Positions 34,820-44,670 of a stretch of DNA of 64,000 nucleotides are shown here, in pieces. This DNA comes from Heterotrichella gracilis (Eukaryota > Sar > Xanthophyceae > Tribonematales > Xanthonemataceae), in NCBI GenBank assembly GCA_032358255.1, contig JAULBX010008995.1, forward strand, positions 48,367 through 112,366, given 5' to 3'. Position numbers and translations under genes: made by a program. Within the stretch, counting starts at the first letter, position 1; the number at the start of each line of letters is the position of its first letter. The notes beneath the pieces are model-generated. The model ran no database searches. It saw only the letters and a program-made list of their open reading frames with translations, and was not told the DNA's origin.

Positions 34820-35575
34820 ATGAAAATTAGCATTGACAAAGTAGACCAAAACAACTTCATCGGTTTTGTGAATCGACTTAAAGTAATTGACACATTCATT
34901 TACTTTAAAATCAAGGATGGAGTAATTCAAGCATCTGCATATCTTCCACAAAGAGACGCAGTAAAACATCACAGAGTTCCAGTTGGACAAGTATTCCAAT
35001 TAGAAGAAGGAGCTATTAGTACAACAAAAGAATTAAAGATTGCTTTCTTTGATGCTTCTCGTTTAACTGATGCATTTAAACAGTTTGAATTTGGTAATGT
35101 ACAGGCAGAAATCGAATTCGTAGAAAATGACGAAGATTTCGTAGCAACTGAATTCCGTATTTTTAACAATGAGTTAGAAATTAAATTAGCTTGTTCAGAA
35201 CCATCGTTAGGTTACAAAGATTTGACAGATTCTCAAATCCAAGCTATCTTCAACATTGACGCAGCAAATTATGTATTCGACATGGATTATACTGCAACTT
35301 CTAAAGTTCGTTCCCTATTCGGATTAGACAAAGAAGAAACTTTCACTATCACAACTAACAAAGATGGTGTTCGTATGAAAGGTAAAACTTACAACTACTT
35401 AGTTACCGATGGTTTCGAAGGAGAAAACGGTAAAGATGTTACCTTATTCAAAAAATATTTAGCTCTTTTAGACAAAGAGGATTATTCAGCAAACGTTATG
35501 GATAACCGAGTAGTTTTACGCTCAAAAGATTCAGAAACATTATTAACAATTGCAACTTGCCAAACAGCTGAATAA
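34820..35575 (+). CDS. 45: Sliding clamp gp45
   Basis: The 251-residue, beta-rich acidic protein has two similar halves, each with the strand-helix-strand pattern of clamp domains, and a length near T4 gp45 (228). Its stop is followed within 3 bases by the polymerase C-terminal piece, and it has its own TGAAAC-type promoter. It would encircle DNA, hold the polymerase and activate late promoters through gp33 and gp55. Assignment combines size, composition and context; sequence similarity of gp45 proteins is low. Confidence 0.7.
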   Translation: MKISIDKVDQNNFIGFVNRLKVIDTFIYFKIKDGVIQASAYLPQRDAVKHHRVPVGQVFQLEEGAISTTKELKIAFFDASRLTDAFKQFEFGNVQAEIEFVENDEDFVATEFRIFNNELEIKLACSEPSLGYKDLTDSQIQAIFNIDAANYVFDMDYTATSKVRSLFGLDKEETFTITTNKDGVRMKGKTYNYLVTDGFEGENGKDVTLFKKYLALLDKEDYSANVMDNRVVLRSKDSETLLTIATCQTAE

Positions 35576-35578
35576 ATT

Positions 35579-36775
35579 ATGACAATCGAAGAATTAATAC
35601 TAAAACCAGAAGACGATCTAACAAAAGACGAGATTAAAATCTTGGTTGAGCATTATTCTATGTTGTCAGCCAAATATACCGCATATGAGCAAGCAGTAAA
35701 AGTAATGCTTAACTCGATTTACGGCGCATTTGGTAACAAATGGTTTCACTTTTTTAATATAGATATCGCAGAATCGATTACCTTACAGGGTCAATCTGCG
35801 ATTCTATATTCTGAAAAGATTCTTAACAAATATTTTCAGGAGTTTTGGGTTAAAGACAAAGCAGTTCATGAATATTTCAATATCGAAATTAAAAACAAGC
35901 TGGTAAAACCTTCAGTTATCTATATTGATACCGATTCATGTTACGTTCAGTTTCAAGAAATGTATGAATCTATTGAATGGCTTGGAGAAAAGCTATCAAT
36001 TGACCAATTCATTATGAAGTTGTACAACTTTAGACTTAAAGAATATATCTTTAAGTGTATGGAGAAATATGCTGAAGCGACAAATACCGAAAACTTCCTT
36101 ACGTTTGAATTAGAAACTATTGCATACTCTGGAATTTGGTTAGCCAAGAAAAAGTATCTTCAAAATATTGCATGGGAAGATAAAATTGGAATTGAAGATC
36201 GATATCCTTCACTTAAGAAGGTTAAAACTATCGGGTTTGATACGATTCAAAGTTCAACTCCAGCGCTTGCGAGAAAGCAATTAACCGAGATTCTTAAATT
36301 GATTCTTTCAGAAAAACCTACAGCATCCCTATTAAAGAGATTGGTAGATTATTTGAAACAATGTAAGAAAGAATTTCAATTAGCGAGTATTGATGAAATT
36401 TGTTTTAATAAAAGAACTAACAATATTGAAAAGTATATCGTCGATGATACGATTGAATTCCAGTATGGACTTAAATGTCCACCTAATGTTAAAGCTGCAG
36501 GATTCTATAATTTCTTAATGAATCAGAATCCTAAGTTTAAGAACAAATACAAAATGATTGGTAATGGTGAAAAATTAAAATTGTACCATTGTAAACATGG
36601 AACTTGCGAGATATTTGCGTACCAGCCAGGAGCCCACCCTTATGAAATTGCGCCTCAAGTTGACTATGAAATGCAATTTGAAAAAAGTGTAATTGATCCA
36701 TTGAACAGGGTTCTTACGGCAGTTGGACTACATACATTAAATAGAAACTTAATTTATTCAACATCATTATTTTAA
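35579..36775 (+). CDS. 43B: DNA polymerase gp43, C-terminal piece (motifs B and C)
   Basis: The 398-residue protein holds the rest of the family B polymerase: motif B, KVMLNSIYGAFGNKW (from Lys41), motif C, YIDTDS (Asp117/Asp119) and the thumb, with the TIAYSGIWLAKKKY strand between. It ends YSTSLF, the clamp-binding tail expected of gp43. The first 40 residues add a helical lead-in not needed for catalysis, perhaps for docking onto the N-terminal piece. Being coupled to the clamp gene by 3 bases may ensure equal amounts. Confidence 0.85.
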   Translation: MTIEELILKPEDDLTKDEIKILVEHYSMLSAKYTAYEQAVKVMLNSIYGAFGNKWFHFFNIDIAESITLQGQSAILYSEKILNKYFQEFWVKDKAVHEYFNIEIKNKLVKPSVIYIDTDSCYVQFQEMYESIEWLGEKLSIDQFIMKLYNFRLKEYIFKCMEKYAEATNTENFLTFELETIAYSGIWLAKKKYLQNIAWEDKIGIEDRYPSLKKVKTIGFDTIQSSTPALARKQLTEILKLILSEKPTASLLKRLVDYLKQCKKEFQLASIDEICFNKRTNNIEKYIVDDTIEFQYGLKCPPNVKAAGFYNFLMNQNPKFKNKYKMIGNGEKLKLYHCKHGTCEIFAYQPGAHPYEIAPQVDYEMQFEKSVIDPLNRVLTAVGLHTLNRNLIYSTSLF

Positions 36776-36776
36776 T

Positions 36777-36968
36777 ATGAGTATAGACATCGAAAACATC
36801 AGCGAAGAACAAAACAGGTTCATTCAAAGCTATAAAAGAATCAACGCAAGGCTAGAGACTTTACAAAATCAAATGACATCAATACAATTTGAAACTCAAG
36901 ACCTACTAAAAGAGCTTGAGGATCTTAGACAAATGGAAACAAAAAAATACAAAAATGGCAAAAAATAA
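36777..36968 (+). CDS. Small coiled-coil protein
   Basis: The 63-residue protein is almost entirely a heptad-patterned helix with a basic C-terminus. It starts 1 base after polymerase 43B and its end overlaps the uvsX start by 14 bases, so it is translated as part of the replication/recombination operon. No homologue is recognised. Confidence 0.45.
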   Translation: MSIDIENISEEQNRFIQSYKRINARLETLQNQMTSIQFETQDLLKELEDLRQMETKKYKNGKK

Positions 36969-38064
36969 CTTTACGTTCGACGACTTAAACAAAGAACTTG
37001 CAACCTTAAATCCACTAGGTTCTGTAATGGATCAATCTAATTTTTCAGAAGTTACTGAATGGATTCACACAGGAAATTATCACTTAAATGCATGCGTTAG
37101 TGGTTCACTTTTTAGAGGTTGGCCGAATAACAGATCATGTTCTGTTGCTGGACCGTCAGGAACTGGTAAAACATTCCTTACATTAAACTCTGTAAGAGAG
37201 GCAATTAATATGGGTTACAGTGTAATTTACTATGATTCAGAAGCTGCAGTAGATAAAGATCAGATGACTAAATTCGGTATTGATACTTCTAAAGTAAACT
37301 ACCAACCTGTAAATACAGTTCAGGATTTCAGAACATCAATTACAACAATTACTCAAAAAATGCAAGAGATTAAACGTAAGGGAGGAGAAATTCCAAAACT
37401 TATGATTATCTTGGACAGCGCGGGTAACTTAGCAACCCAAAAAGAAATTGATGATGCTGCGACAGGATCTGATAAAGCAGATATGACGCGTTCTAAAATT
37501 CTTAAGTCAATCTTTAGAATTATTATGACTCCGTTAGCTGACTTAAAGATTCCTTTTATCTTTACAAACCACACATATCAGTCTCAATCATTTATTCCAC
37601 AACAAATTGCAGGTGGAGGAACAGGACCTGAATACGCAGCATCAATAGTGCTTATGTTAAATAAAGCCCAATTAAAAGATGGAGCAGATAAAGTCGGTAT
37701 TATTGTAACAGCAAAACCAAGTAAAAATCGTTTTGCAAAACCAACACCAATTAAATTCCACCTTGATTTTAGTAAAGGTATGAATCCATATGTTGGTCTT
37801 GAACATTATGCAACATGGGATATTTGTGGAATTACAAGAGGATCTATTGAAAAAGGGGTTAAAGTTCCAAAATCAACTGCAAGAGGTTGGATTTGCGAGC
37901 ATCTTGACGAAGTAGTTTCTAATGCTGAATTCTTTACTGACAAAGTATTCACTAAAGAAGTACTTGAAAAAATTGATGCATACATTCACCCTATTTTTAA
38001 TTACAATTCTGATGCAGGTGGATTAGACATCGAAGAAATGTTAGAAAATTCAATGGAGGATTAA
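36955..38064 (+). CDS. uvsX: UvsX recombinase (RecA family)
   Basis: The start is placed at ATG 36955 (MAKNNFTF), because the in-frame upstream ATG at 36916 lies in the preceding gene. The 369-residue protein carries Walker A, AGPSGTGKT (Lys72), a Walker B-like LMIILDSAGNL and the QIAGGGTGPEYAAS segment typical of UvsX. It forms filaments on ssDNA and drives strand exchange for recombination-dependent replication. Length is close to T4 UvsX (391). Confidence 0.9.
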   Translation: MAKNNFTFDDLNKELATLNPLGSVMDQSNFSEVTEWIHTGNYHLNACVSGSLFRGWPNNRSCSVAGPSGTGKTFLTLNSVREAINMGYSVIYYDSEAAVDKDQMTKFGIDTSKVNYQPVNTVQDFRTSITTITQKMQEIKRKGGEIPKLMIILDSAGNLATQKEIDDAATGSDKADMTRSKILKSIFRIIMTPLADLKIPFIFTNHTYQSQSFIPQQIAGGGTGPEYAASIVLMLNKAQLKDGADKVGIIVTAKPSKNRFAKPTPIKFHLDFSKGMNPYVGLEHYATWDICGITRGSIEKGVKVPKSTARGWICEHLDEVVSNAEFFTDKVFTKEVLEKIDAYIHPIFNYNSDAGGLDIEEMLENSMED

Positions 38065-38065
38065 T

Positions 38066-38377
38066 ATGGAAGTAAATCTTACGATATTAAACGAAGATAA
38101 ACTACCGATAAAATATGTTCTAGGGATCCAAGAAGAGTTGGAAAACTTTCCGGATCCCTTTGACATTATCCATATTTACGTAGTTGAAAGTCAAAAAAGA
38201 CCAGATCGTCCAAGAAACAATTTTACAAAACATTCACTATTAAACTATCATTCTTGTGGTAAAATAGAAAATGCAGAAAAGGGACTAGAAAAGGCAATAC
38301 AATTAGGATTATTAGAACAAACAAATTTTGAAGAGGGAAAAGAAGCCTACAAGATACTGATTAATCCATTCCAATAG
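38066..38377 (+). CDS. Small hypothetical protein between uvsX and gene 41
   Basis: The 103-residue protein has a beta-rich N-terminus, a central basic segment (KRPDRPRNNFTKHS) and a C-terminal helix-turn. It overlaps no gene but starts 1 base after uvsX, suggesting coupling. Its stop is at the promoter of gene 41. A role in recombination or helicase loading is possible, but unproven. Confidence 0.45.
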   Translation: MEVNLTILNEDKLPIKYVLGIQEELENFPDPFDIIHIYVVESQKRPDRPRNNFTKHSLLNYHSCGKIENAEKGLEKAIQLGLLEQTNFEEGKEAYKILINPFQ

Positions 38378-38405
38378 GAAACTTTATAGATTTTTTATAT
38401 ATAAT
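38377..38405 (+). promoter_or_regulatory. GGAAAC-N17-TATAAT promoter of gene 41
   Basis: GGAAAC at 38377 (first base differs from the TGAAAC consensus) and TATAAT at 38400, 17 bases apart, 17 bases before the helicase ATG. Confidence 0.6.
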
Positions 38406-38421
38406 TAAAAACAAATAATAC

Positions 38422-39735
38422 ATGAAATTCGGACAAGATTTTGAAAAAATATTCTTTAAATTATCTTTGGCAAAACCAAAATACTTAGAGAAAATACATA
38501 AAGGTTTCTATACTTCAGAGGAAATTGATACAATGCACTTTTTAGCGACTAAGTTCCATGAGAAGTTTCATGAAACTCCAAAGTCGGAACAAATGAAAAT
38601 TCTTGTACAAAGTCCTAAATTTAAAGGTAAGGTAGAAGATTCAATCATAGAGTTGGTTTACAACACTGATCTGACACAATATGACGATGAGTGGTTAATA
38701 TCAACAGCGGAAGCTTGGATTAAATGGCGAACATTTGACAACACCCTGATTGATACGATCGAATACATCAAAACAACTGATGTTAATCCCGATAATGTAG
38801 AGTCAATTATTTCTAAAGTTAAAACTTTAATTAATGATAGAAACTCAATTGTATTTAATTCAGATCTAGGACTTGATTTCTTTAATGCAGAAGATCACTA
38901 TCAAGAAGGAAGGCAAAAAATATCAAGTGGATATTCATTTCTTGACAGATTACTTTCAGGAGGTTATGATAAAGATGGTTCATTAGTAGTTTATGTTGGA
39001 GAGCAGAATATTGGAAAGTCAATTTATTTGGCAAATGATGCTGCAAACTTTGTTAAAATGGGAGTTAATACTGCATTTGTTTCTGCAGAGATGGCAGCTC
39101 ATAAAGTTCTTAAAAGAATTGGAGCAAACCTTTTAACTATCCCAATGAGCGAATATGAAGATAAAGCAAAGAACAAAGATTTAATTAAAAGAAAACTTGA
39201 AAATGTCGGTGATGGATTAACTCCTCCTGGACAATTATTTGTAAAACAATTTCCAACATCACAAGCAACAGTATTAGATATTGAAGCCTATTTAAAACAA
39301 ATCGAAGAGGAAAGAAAAATAAAGCTAGGTTGTATTGTAATTGACTACATAAACATTCTAGCAAACTACAGAAATCCAAACTCTGAAAATATGTACTTAA
39401 AAATCAAGCAAATCGCGGAAGATTTAAGAGCAATGGGAGTTAGAAATGGATGGTTAATTGTTACAGCAACCCAAATTAATCGAAACAATTATAATTCAAG
39501 TGACATCGGAATGGGAGACGTTGCAGAATCTGCAGGACTTTCACATACTGCCGATTTAATGCTTGGAATTATTCAAGATGATTTAATGAGAGCGAGTAGC
39601 GAATACTGGCTTAAAGTACTAAAAATTAGAGATGGAGAAGGTAAAGGAGTTAAATGTCGATTAGATATTAATTATCAATACATGAGACTTACTGAAACCG
39701 ACGATGTTACAAATTCAAATATACACAATTTATAA
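38422..39735 (+). CDS. 41: Replicative DNA helicase gp41
   Basis: The 437-residue DnaB-type hexameric helicase has Walker A, GEQNIGKS (Lys199), a Walker B-like CIVIDYINIL (near residue 310) and ATQINRNNY, the RecA-type H3 region. The helical N-terminal domain (1-150) is as in gp41. It unwinds DNA ahead of the polymerase and activates primase gp61. Its stop overlaps the next start by 1 base. Confidence 0.85.
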   Translation: MKFGQDFEKIFFKLSLAKPKYLEKIHKGFYTSEEIDTMHFLATKFHEKFHETPKSEQMKILVQSPKFKGKVEDSIIELVYNTDLTQYDDEWLISTAEAWIKWRTFDNTLIDTIEYIKTTDVNPDNVESIISKVKTLINDRNSIVFNSDLGLDFFNAEDHYQEGRQKISSGYSFLDRLLSGGYDKDGSLVVYVGEQNIGKSIYLANDAANFVKMGVNTAFVSAEMAAHKVLKRIGANLLTIPMSEYEDKAKNKDLIKRKLENVGDGLTPPGQLFVKQFPTSQATVLDIEAYLKQIEEERKIKLGCIVIDYINILANYRNPNSENMYLKIKQIAEDLRAMGVRNGWLIVTATQINRNNYNSSDIGMGDVAESAGLSHTADLMLGIIQDDLMRASSEYWLKVLKIRDGEGKGVKCRLDINYQYMRLTETDDVTNSNIHNL

Positions 39736-40178
39736 TGAGAACACAAAGAGACAAAATATTCGACAATACATTCGAAGAGAGCGAATTTGAAATGGATCCA
39801 ACATTTTCATTTGAAATTGCTCCAAGTTACACAGATAACCGTGATGAAGAGGACAAAATTGAAAGCAAAATCATTGTTGATAAAATTCATGAACTAATTG
39901 AATCTTCAAGATTCAAACACTTTAACGATATTAGCGAGTTTAACCAAACTACTAAATTAAAAAAGATTGAAATTAACGAAATCTATGAATTTATTTCAGA
40001 TGAGTTAAGACCAAATCATTCAATCATCGAAGTGTTTTCTGAATTATGCGATTATTTTAACATTAATCCAACAAAATTCTATCAATCACTTGGAAATAAG
40101 TTCAAAGAAGAGTTAATTGAGACTCTTGACAGAAAGACAAACGTACTAAAGAAAAAGAATATAAATAGATTATTCTAA
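39735..40178 (+). CDS. 33: gp33-like late transcription coactivator
   Basis: The 147-residue acidic helical protein has a C-terminal half with a helix pattern reminiscent of T4 gp33 (an Ile-Ile-Glu helix, Asn-Pro-Thr-Lys-Phe turn, a Glu-rich helix) and ends NINRLF, parallel to the hydrophobic C-terminal clamp-binding tail of gp33. gp33 links RNA polymerase to the sliding clamp to activate late promoters; gp55 is also present in this window. The call is from pattern and the tail, so moderate. Confidence 0.45.
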   Translation: MRTQRDKIFDNTFEESEFEMDPTFSFEIAPSYTDNRDEEDKIESKIIVDKIHELIESSRFKHFNDISEFNQTTKLKKIEINEIYEFISDELRPNHSIIEVFSELCDYFNINPTKFYQSLGNKFKEELIETLDRKTNVLKKKNINRLF

Positions 40179-40182
40179 CACT

Positions 40183-41295
40183 ATGATCGAACAAGCAATA
40201 TTAGACAAACCAGTTAAAAGAATTTGGATTCTAGGTGATATGCACTTAGGAGTTCGTTCAAGTTCTTTGGAATGGCTAGAAATGCAAAAAGATTTCTACG
40301 ATAATCAATTTATCCCAACCTTATTAGAAAACTACGAAGAAGGAGATATTTTGGTTCAAGTTGGAGATGCCTTCGATAATAGACAAAGTGTTAACATCAA
40401 GGTACTTCATTATTCAATAGATCTTTTTGAAAGATTAGGTAACATTTTACCAACGCACGTTATTTGCGGAAACCACGATATTTGGGCTAAGAAGAGTAAT
40501 GAAGTAAGTTCAATTGATGCTCTTAAATGGATTCCAAATGTTGCAATCTATAAAAATCCACAAGAATTTACTTGGGGAGGCAGAAAAGTTCTTTTGATGC
40601 CATGGAGAAGAGATATGGACCATGAATTAGAGACTCTTGGAGAATATCCAGAATCTAGTATTGTGTTTTGTCACTCTGAAGTTCGTGGAATTAAATTAAA
40701 TAAGAAGGTTGATAATTTTCATGGAGTTGAAGCATCTTCGTATGATAGATTCGATGCAGTATATTCTGGACATATCCATTATCGACAAAGAAGAGGTAAA
40801 CTTAGAATGGTAGGTACTCCATACGAATTGACAAGATCTGATATGGACAATACCAAAGGATTTGACCTGGTTAACTTAGAAGACATGCAGGAAACTTTCT
40901 TTGAAAACACAATATCACCAAAGTTCGTTAAGTTCAACCTAACTCAACTATATAATACACCACTCGGTGAATTCAAAGATGCAATTAGAAATAACTATGT
41001 TGATTTATATGTTCCTTCGAATATCGCAACAACATCCGCACTTTCCAGGCTTATTAATAGGGTACAAAAGATCAGTCGAAAAATCGATCCTAATATCTAT
41101 GAACAAGATACATTTTTAGGAGAGGACGAATATGACATGGATCAAATTGAAGACCTTTACAAAAACTATAACATTCTACATCTTTGTAATGTTTATGTTG
41201 ATAGTTTAATGCATGATGAGAATACTAAAAATCAGATTAAAGACAGATTAAAGAAACTTCATGACTTTCATGCATATAATAACCAAACGGATTAA
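40183..41295 (+). CDS. 47: Recombination nuclease subunit gp47 (SbcD/Mre11-like)
   Basis: The 370-residue protein has calcineurin-like phosphoesterase motifs in order: GDMHLG (residue 18), GDAFDNR (near 62), CGNHDIW (near 97), FCHSE (near 164) and YSGHIHYR (near 197). With gp46 it forms the Mre11/Rad50-type nuclease that resects DNA ends for recombination. Its stop is 3 bases before gene 46. Confidence 0.9.
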   Translation: MIEQAILDKPVKRIWILGDMHLGVRSSSLEWLEMQKDFYDNQFIPTLLENYEEGDILVQVGDAFDNRQSVNIKVLHYSIDLFERLGNILPTHVICGNHDIWAKKSNEVSSIDALKWIPNVAIYKNPQEFTWGGRKVLLMPWRRDMDHELETLGEYPESSIVFCHSEVRGIKLNKKVDNFHGVEASSYDRFDAVYSGHIHYRQRRGKLRMVGTPYELTRSDMDNTKGFDLVNLEDMQETFFENTISPKFVKFNLTQLYNTPLGEFKDAIRNNYVDLYVPSNIATTSALSRLINRVQKISRKIDPNIYEQDTFLGEDEYDMDQIEDLYKNYNILHLCNVYVDSLMHDENTKNQIKDRLKKLHDFHAYNNQTD

Positions 41296-41298
41296 AAT

Positions 41299-42972
41299 AT
41301 GAAAATACAGAGCATAGAATTAAAAAACTTTGCTTCTTATGGTAATAAGATTCAAAAGATAGAATTTGATGAAAATAAATCAGAACTATTTTTAACATTA
41401 GGAAAAAACGGAGAGGGTAAAACAACTATTGCTAACGCGATAGTTTTTGCTCTTTACGGTAAAGTCGAAGGTGTCAAATTAAATGACTTACCAAACAGAA
41501 TCAATAAAGAACTTTGGGTACGTATCAAATTACAATGTAAATCTACACAGGTTATCATTGAACGTGGCCTTGCACCAGGTATTTTTAAAGTATATTTGAA
41601 TGGTATCGAATTTGACAAAGCTGGTAAAAAATCTGTTCAAGATTATTTAGAAGAGGAAATCTTTGGGATCCCATATCATGTATTTAAAAACATCATTATT
41701 CTTTCAGTCAATGACTTTAAGTCCTTTTTGACGATGAGTAATAGTGATAAAAGACAAATCATTGATAAAATGTTTGGATTCTCTATTCTTAATGAAATGC
41801 AAAACGCAATCAAAGAAGAGAGAAGAGTTCTTAAAGGAGACATTGATTCTTTTACCAGAGAATTGTCTCAAATTAATGAGAATATAGCTTCAGTTAAAGA
41901 AAAATTGGAGCAATTAATGGAAGAGAGTCAAGAAAAGGACAAGCAAAAAATACAAGAACTTAAAGATTCTCTAATTAAATATGATGAGAATAAAAAGAAA
42001 CTTGAAGAGGCTCAAGAAAAAATCACAGCAAGTCTGGGAACTTTTACAACTGATTTACAAACAAAACAATCAACTGAATCTGAATTAAAATTTAAGTTGG
42101 CTGAATTAAAAAAGAAATTGGAATTGTATGAAAATAATACATGTCCAACTTGTGAAAGCGAATTAAGTGGAGAATTTCATATTGACAGAAAATGTGAACT
42201 TCAAAAAGAAATCGAATCAATTCCTGAAAGGTTATCAAAGGTAAGTGAAGATGTTAATACAATAAAACAGAGCATAATTGATTTGCGAACAAAAGATAGA
42301 GCAGTTCAAGATAAAGTTTCGTCCTTAAATACAAACATTAGAAATTTAAAAGGTGAATTGATCAAAATCAAGGAGGCAATTAAAGGTACTGCAGATTTTT
42401 CTCATTTAGAACAAATTATCAGTGACTTTGAGAAACAAGAGAATGAGAAAGGAACCCTAAAAGATACTAAAGCAGTTGATCTTGGTTTTCTTGAAATGAT
42501 TGAGGAAGTACTTGGAGAAGATGGTGTTAAGAATTTAGCAATCAAAACTATCTTGCCGGGACTTAATGCGAATATCGCCTTAATGACTCAAACAATGCAC
42601 TTACATTTCCATATCAGATTTGATGAGAAATTCAATTGTATTATTAATCATTTAGGGGAGGAGATTAATCCATTAACTCTTTCAACAGGAGAACGTAAAA
42701 AGGCAGATTTTATTGTTATTATTGCAATTATTAAAATTCTTAAATTAAGATTCCCACAATTAAATCTATTATTTTTAGATGAGTTATTAAGTTCGGTTGA
42801 TGCTGACGGAATCCATAATATTCTTAAGATTTTAAGTCAAGTTATTAAAGAGAGTAAAATAAATTGTTTTATCATTAACCATACTGTATTACCTCACGAA
42901 TTATTCGATAAAAAAGTCCAAATCTACAGAGAGAATGGTTTCTCAAAGTTTGATATTGAATCTATAGAATAA
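41299..42972 (+). CDS. 46: Recombination nuclease subunit gp46 (SbcC/Rad50-like)
   Basis: The 557-residue SMC-type ATPase has Walker A, GKNGEGKT (Lys41), a long coiled coil (about residues 175-380) broken by a zinc-hook CPTC (Cys282/Cys285), an LSTGERKKAD signature and FLDELLSSVD Walker B. It partners gp47. The hook and signature are intact, so it should be functional. Confidence 0.9.
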   Translation: MKIQSIELKNFASYGNKIQKIEFDENKSELFLTLGKNGEGKTTIANAIVFALYGKVEGVKLNDLPNRINKELWVRIKLQCKSTQVIIERGLAPGIFKVYLNGIEFDKAGKKSVQDYLEEEIFGIPYHVFKNIIILSVNDFKSFLTMSNSDKRQIIDKMFGFSILNEMQNAIKEERRVLKGDIDSFTRELSQINENIASVKEKLEQLMEESQEKDKQKIQELKDSLIKYDENKKKLEEAQEKITASLGTFTTDLQTKQSTESELKFKLAELKKKLELYENNTCPTCESELSGEFHIDRKCELQKEIESIPERLSKVSEDVNTIKQSIIDLRTKDRAVQDKVSSLNTNIRNLKGELIKIKEAIKGTADFSHLEQIISDFEKQENEKGTLKDTKAVDLGFLEMIEEVLGEDGVKNLAIKTILPGLNANIALMTQTMHLHFHIRFDEKFNCIINHLGEEINPLTLSTGERKKADFIVIIAIIKILKLRFPQLNLLFLDELLSSVDADGIHNILKILSQVIKESKINCFIINHTVLPHELFDKKVQIYRENGFSKFDIESIE

Positions 42973-42985
42973 TGATATATACTAA

Positions 42986-43801
42986 ATGGCAAGTTACAAT
43001 TTAAAATACAACAGCGACGATAGCGTTATAAGACACCTTATTATAGGTTTCTTAGCCGATCTTAATAATAAGGTTTATTTTCATAGACAAATTTCAAATA
43101 CTGAAAGAGTCAGAGTTGATGTTCCTTTTTATTATTCGATCACTGGAGATGACCAATTTCTACGAGATCAATTCTTATTTTCAACAGCTTCTGGTCCGAA
43201 TTGTACGCCAGACAAGGCTTTTGCTGATGCAAATTACGATGCAATTCCTAGAGGAGTTGCAAATCTTACTTCAGTTAGTATCGATTCATCAAAACTTGTT
43301 AATAAAAGAACAGTTGGTAGTTATACTAAAATGAATTCTGAAGGAGCAATGGAAGGCTACACTGCTGAATTCGATATGATACCAATCACGCTTGAATTCG
43401 ATATTGAAATTCTAGTATCTTCAACACTTGATTCTTTTAAAATAACTGAATCAATTATTAAAAGGCTTTATAAGTCAAATTATTTTAATGTTGAAGTTGG
43501 GCATTTAGACGAAGGAACTTATAGAATTGCATCTTATTATGCATTTCCAGAAGATTACACACAGGAAAGACCATTAGGATTTACATTTGAAGATAAAGAT
43601 CAGTATAAAATAACATTTGCGGTTGAGATTAATTCATTCATTCCGTCATTTAACTGGGGTAATGATGAAAGTTTTGGAACTAATAGAGAAACTACAGAAA
43701 GACATATTGGAAATAGAATGTTTGAAATCAATACAAACATAATTCAAACCAATCAAGAAGACAGTAGAATCATCGATGATACCGATATTGACAATAGATA
43801 A
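42986..43801 (+). CDS. 15: Tail sheath stabiliser gp15-like
   Basis: The 271-residue protein matches the pattern of T4-like gp15: an N-terminal LIIGFLADLNNKVYFHRQ strand-helix, a P-R segment leading to SVSIDSSKLVNKR (near residue 105), and PITLEFDIEILVSSTLDSFKI, then a strand with IASYYAFPEDY. gp15 caps the tail sheath at the head joint. It starts 13 bases after gene 46, with a near-match GATATATAC at 42974. Confidence 0.6.
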   Translation: MASYNLKYNSDDSVIRHLIIGFLADLNNKVYFHRQISNTERVRVDVPFYYSITGDDQFLRDQFLFSTASGPNCTPDKAFADANYDAIPRGVANLTSVSIDSSKLVNKRTVGSYTKMNSEGAMEGYTAEFDMIPITLEFDIEILVSSTLDSFKITESIIKRLYKSNYFNVEVGHLDEGTYRIASYYAFPEDYTQERPLGFTFEDKDQYKITFAVEINSFIPSFNWGNDESFGTNRETTERHIGNRMFEINTNIIQTNQEDSRIIDDTDIDNR

Positions 43802-43812
43802 TAAATTAAACA

Positions 43813-43821
43813 GATATATAA
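43813..43821 (+). promoter_or_regulatory. GATATATAA late-promoter-like motif
   Basis: It ends 23 bases before the ATG of the virion-type gene at 43844. Confidence 0.55.
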
Positions 43822-43843
43822 TAAAAGAAAAAAATTAAATAAT

Positions 43844-44605
43844 ATGACAACTAATATTCTTGCACCATTCGTTAAGTTAGAAGAATCATTCCAGTTTTAT
43901 GTGAACGGGAGAATTTTCGAAATGAATGACACTGAAATTAAAGAAGTTGAAGGGACTAATAACCCAACTTTAATTAATGCAATTAATGCATTTGAATCTT
44001 TTGAATTCTCAAATGATTCTATTAAATGGTTCCACGGACCTAGCAAATTTATCTACAATTTAACTGAAGGTAAATTCCAACACAACACTTCATTAATTGA
44101 AGGAAATACATTTACAACTCACGTTCTTTCTGCAGGTATGGTAAGATATAATGAGAGACCAATTGCTGAATTGTTCGAATCTCTTCCAACATTATTAGCA
44201 AATTACGTAACTCTTGATTTTGCTGCAACATTCGAAGGAAACAACACTATTGTAAATTTATTCAAATTAAACGAAGAAGTTTATGTAGCTCGTTTTAATA
44301 AATCTAATAAAATTGCAAAATTCTTTAAAGCAGCAAACGCAAATGAAGCTTCAGCTTACGTTACTGCTGAAACTGGAGAATCTGCTCTTTCATTCTTAAA
44401 AGAAATGGTAGAAGGAGAATCTGCTGATTTAGCTGTTAAAGAAGAGAAAATTGCAACATATGAATCAATGATCGCTTTCTTAAAAGATCAAAAAGGAGTT
44501 TTATCAGGTGCTGATAGAAATGATGAGGCTATTAAAGAAGCTGAATCTTTAATCAACGGAGAAATCAAATCTTGGGAAGATAAAATTGCTGCATTAAATG
44601 CATAA
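43844..44605 (+). CDS. Hypothetical late protein, probably virion
   Basis: The 253-residue acidic protein has a beta-rich N-terminal two-thirds and a helical Glu/Lys-rich C-terminus (about residues 185-253). No motif is recognised. The late-type promoter upstream, terminator downstream and position between tail and head genes suggest an abundant structural or accessory virion protein. Confidence 0.4.
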   Translation: MTTNILAPFVKLEESFQFYVNGRIFEMNDTEIKEVEGTNNPTLINAINAFESFEFSNDSIKWFHGPSKFIYNLTEGKFQHNTSLIEGNTFTTHVLSAGMVRYNERPIAELFESLPTLLANYVTLDFAATFEGNNTIVNLFKLNEEVYVARFNKSNKIAKFFKAANANEASAYVTAETGESALSFLKEMVEGESADLAVKEEKIATYESMIAFLKDQKGVLSGADRNDEAIKEAESLINGEIKSWEDKIAALNA

Positions 44606-44628
44606 CAATTAATATAAATAATTAAAAT

Positions 44629-44654
44629 AAAAGGGTCGCTATGCGTCCCTTTTG
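44629..44654 (+). terminator. Terminator before the late sigma gene
   Basis: AAAAGGG/CCCTTTT with an inner CGC/GCG pair and a T-rich tail. Confidence 0.75.
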
Positions 44655-44670
44655 TTGTTTATACACCTCG

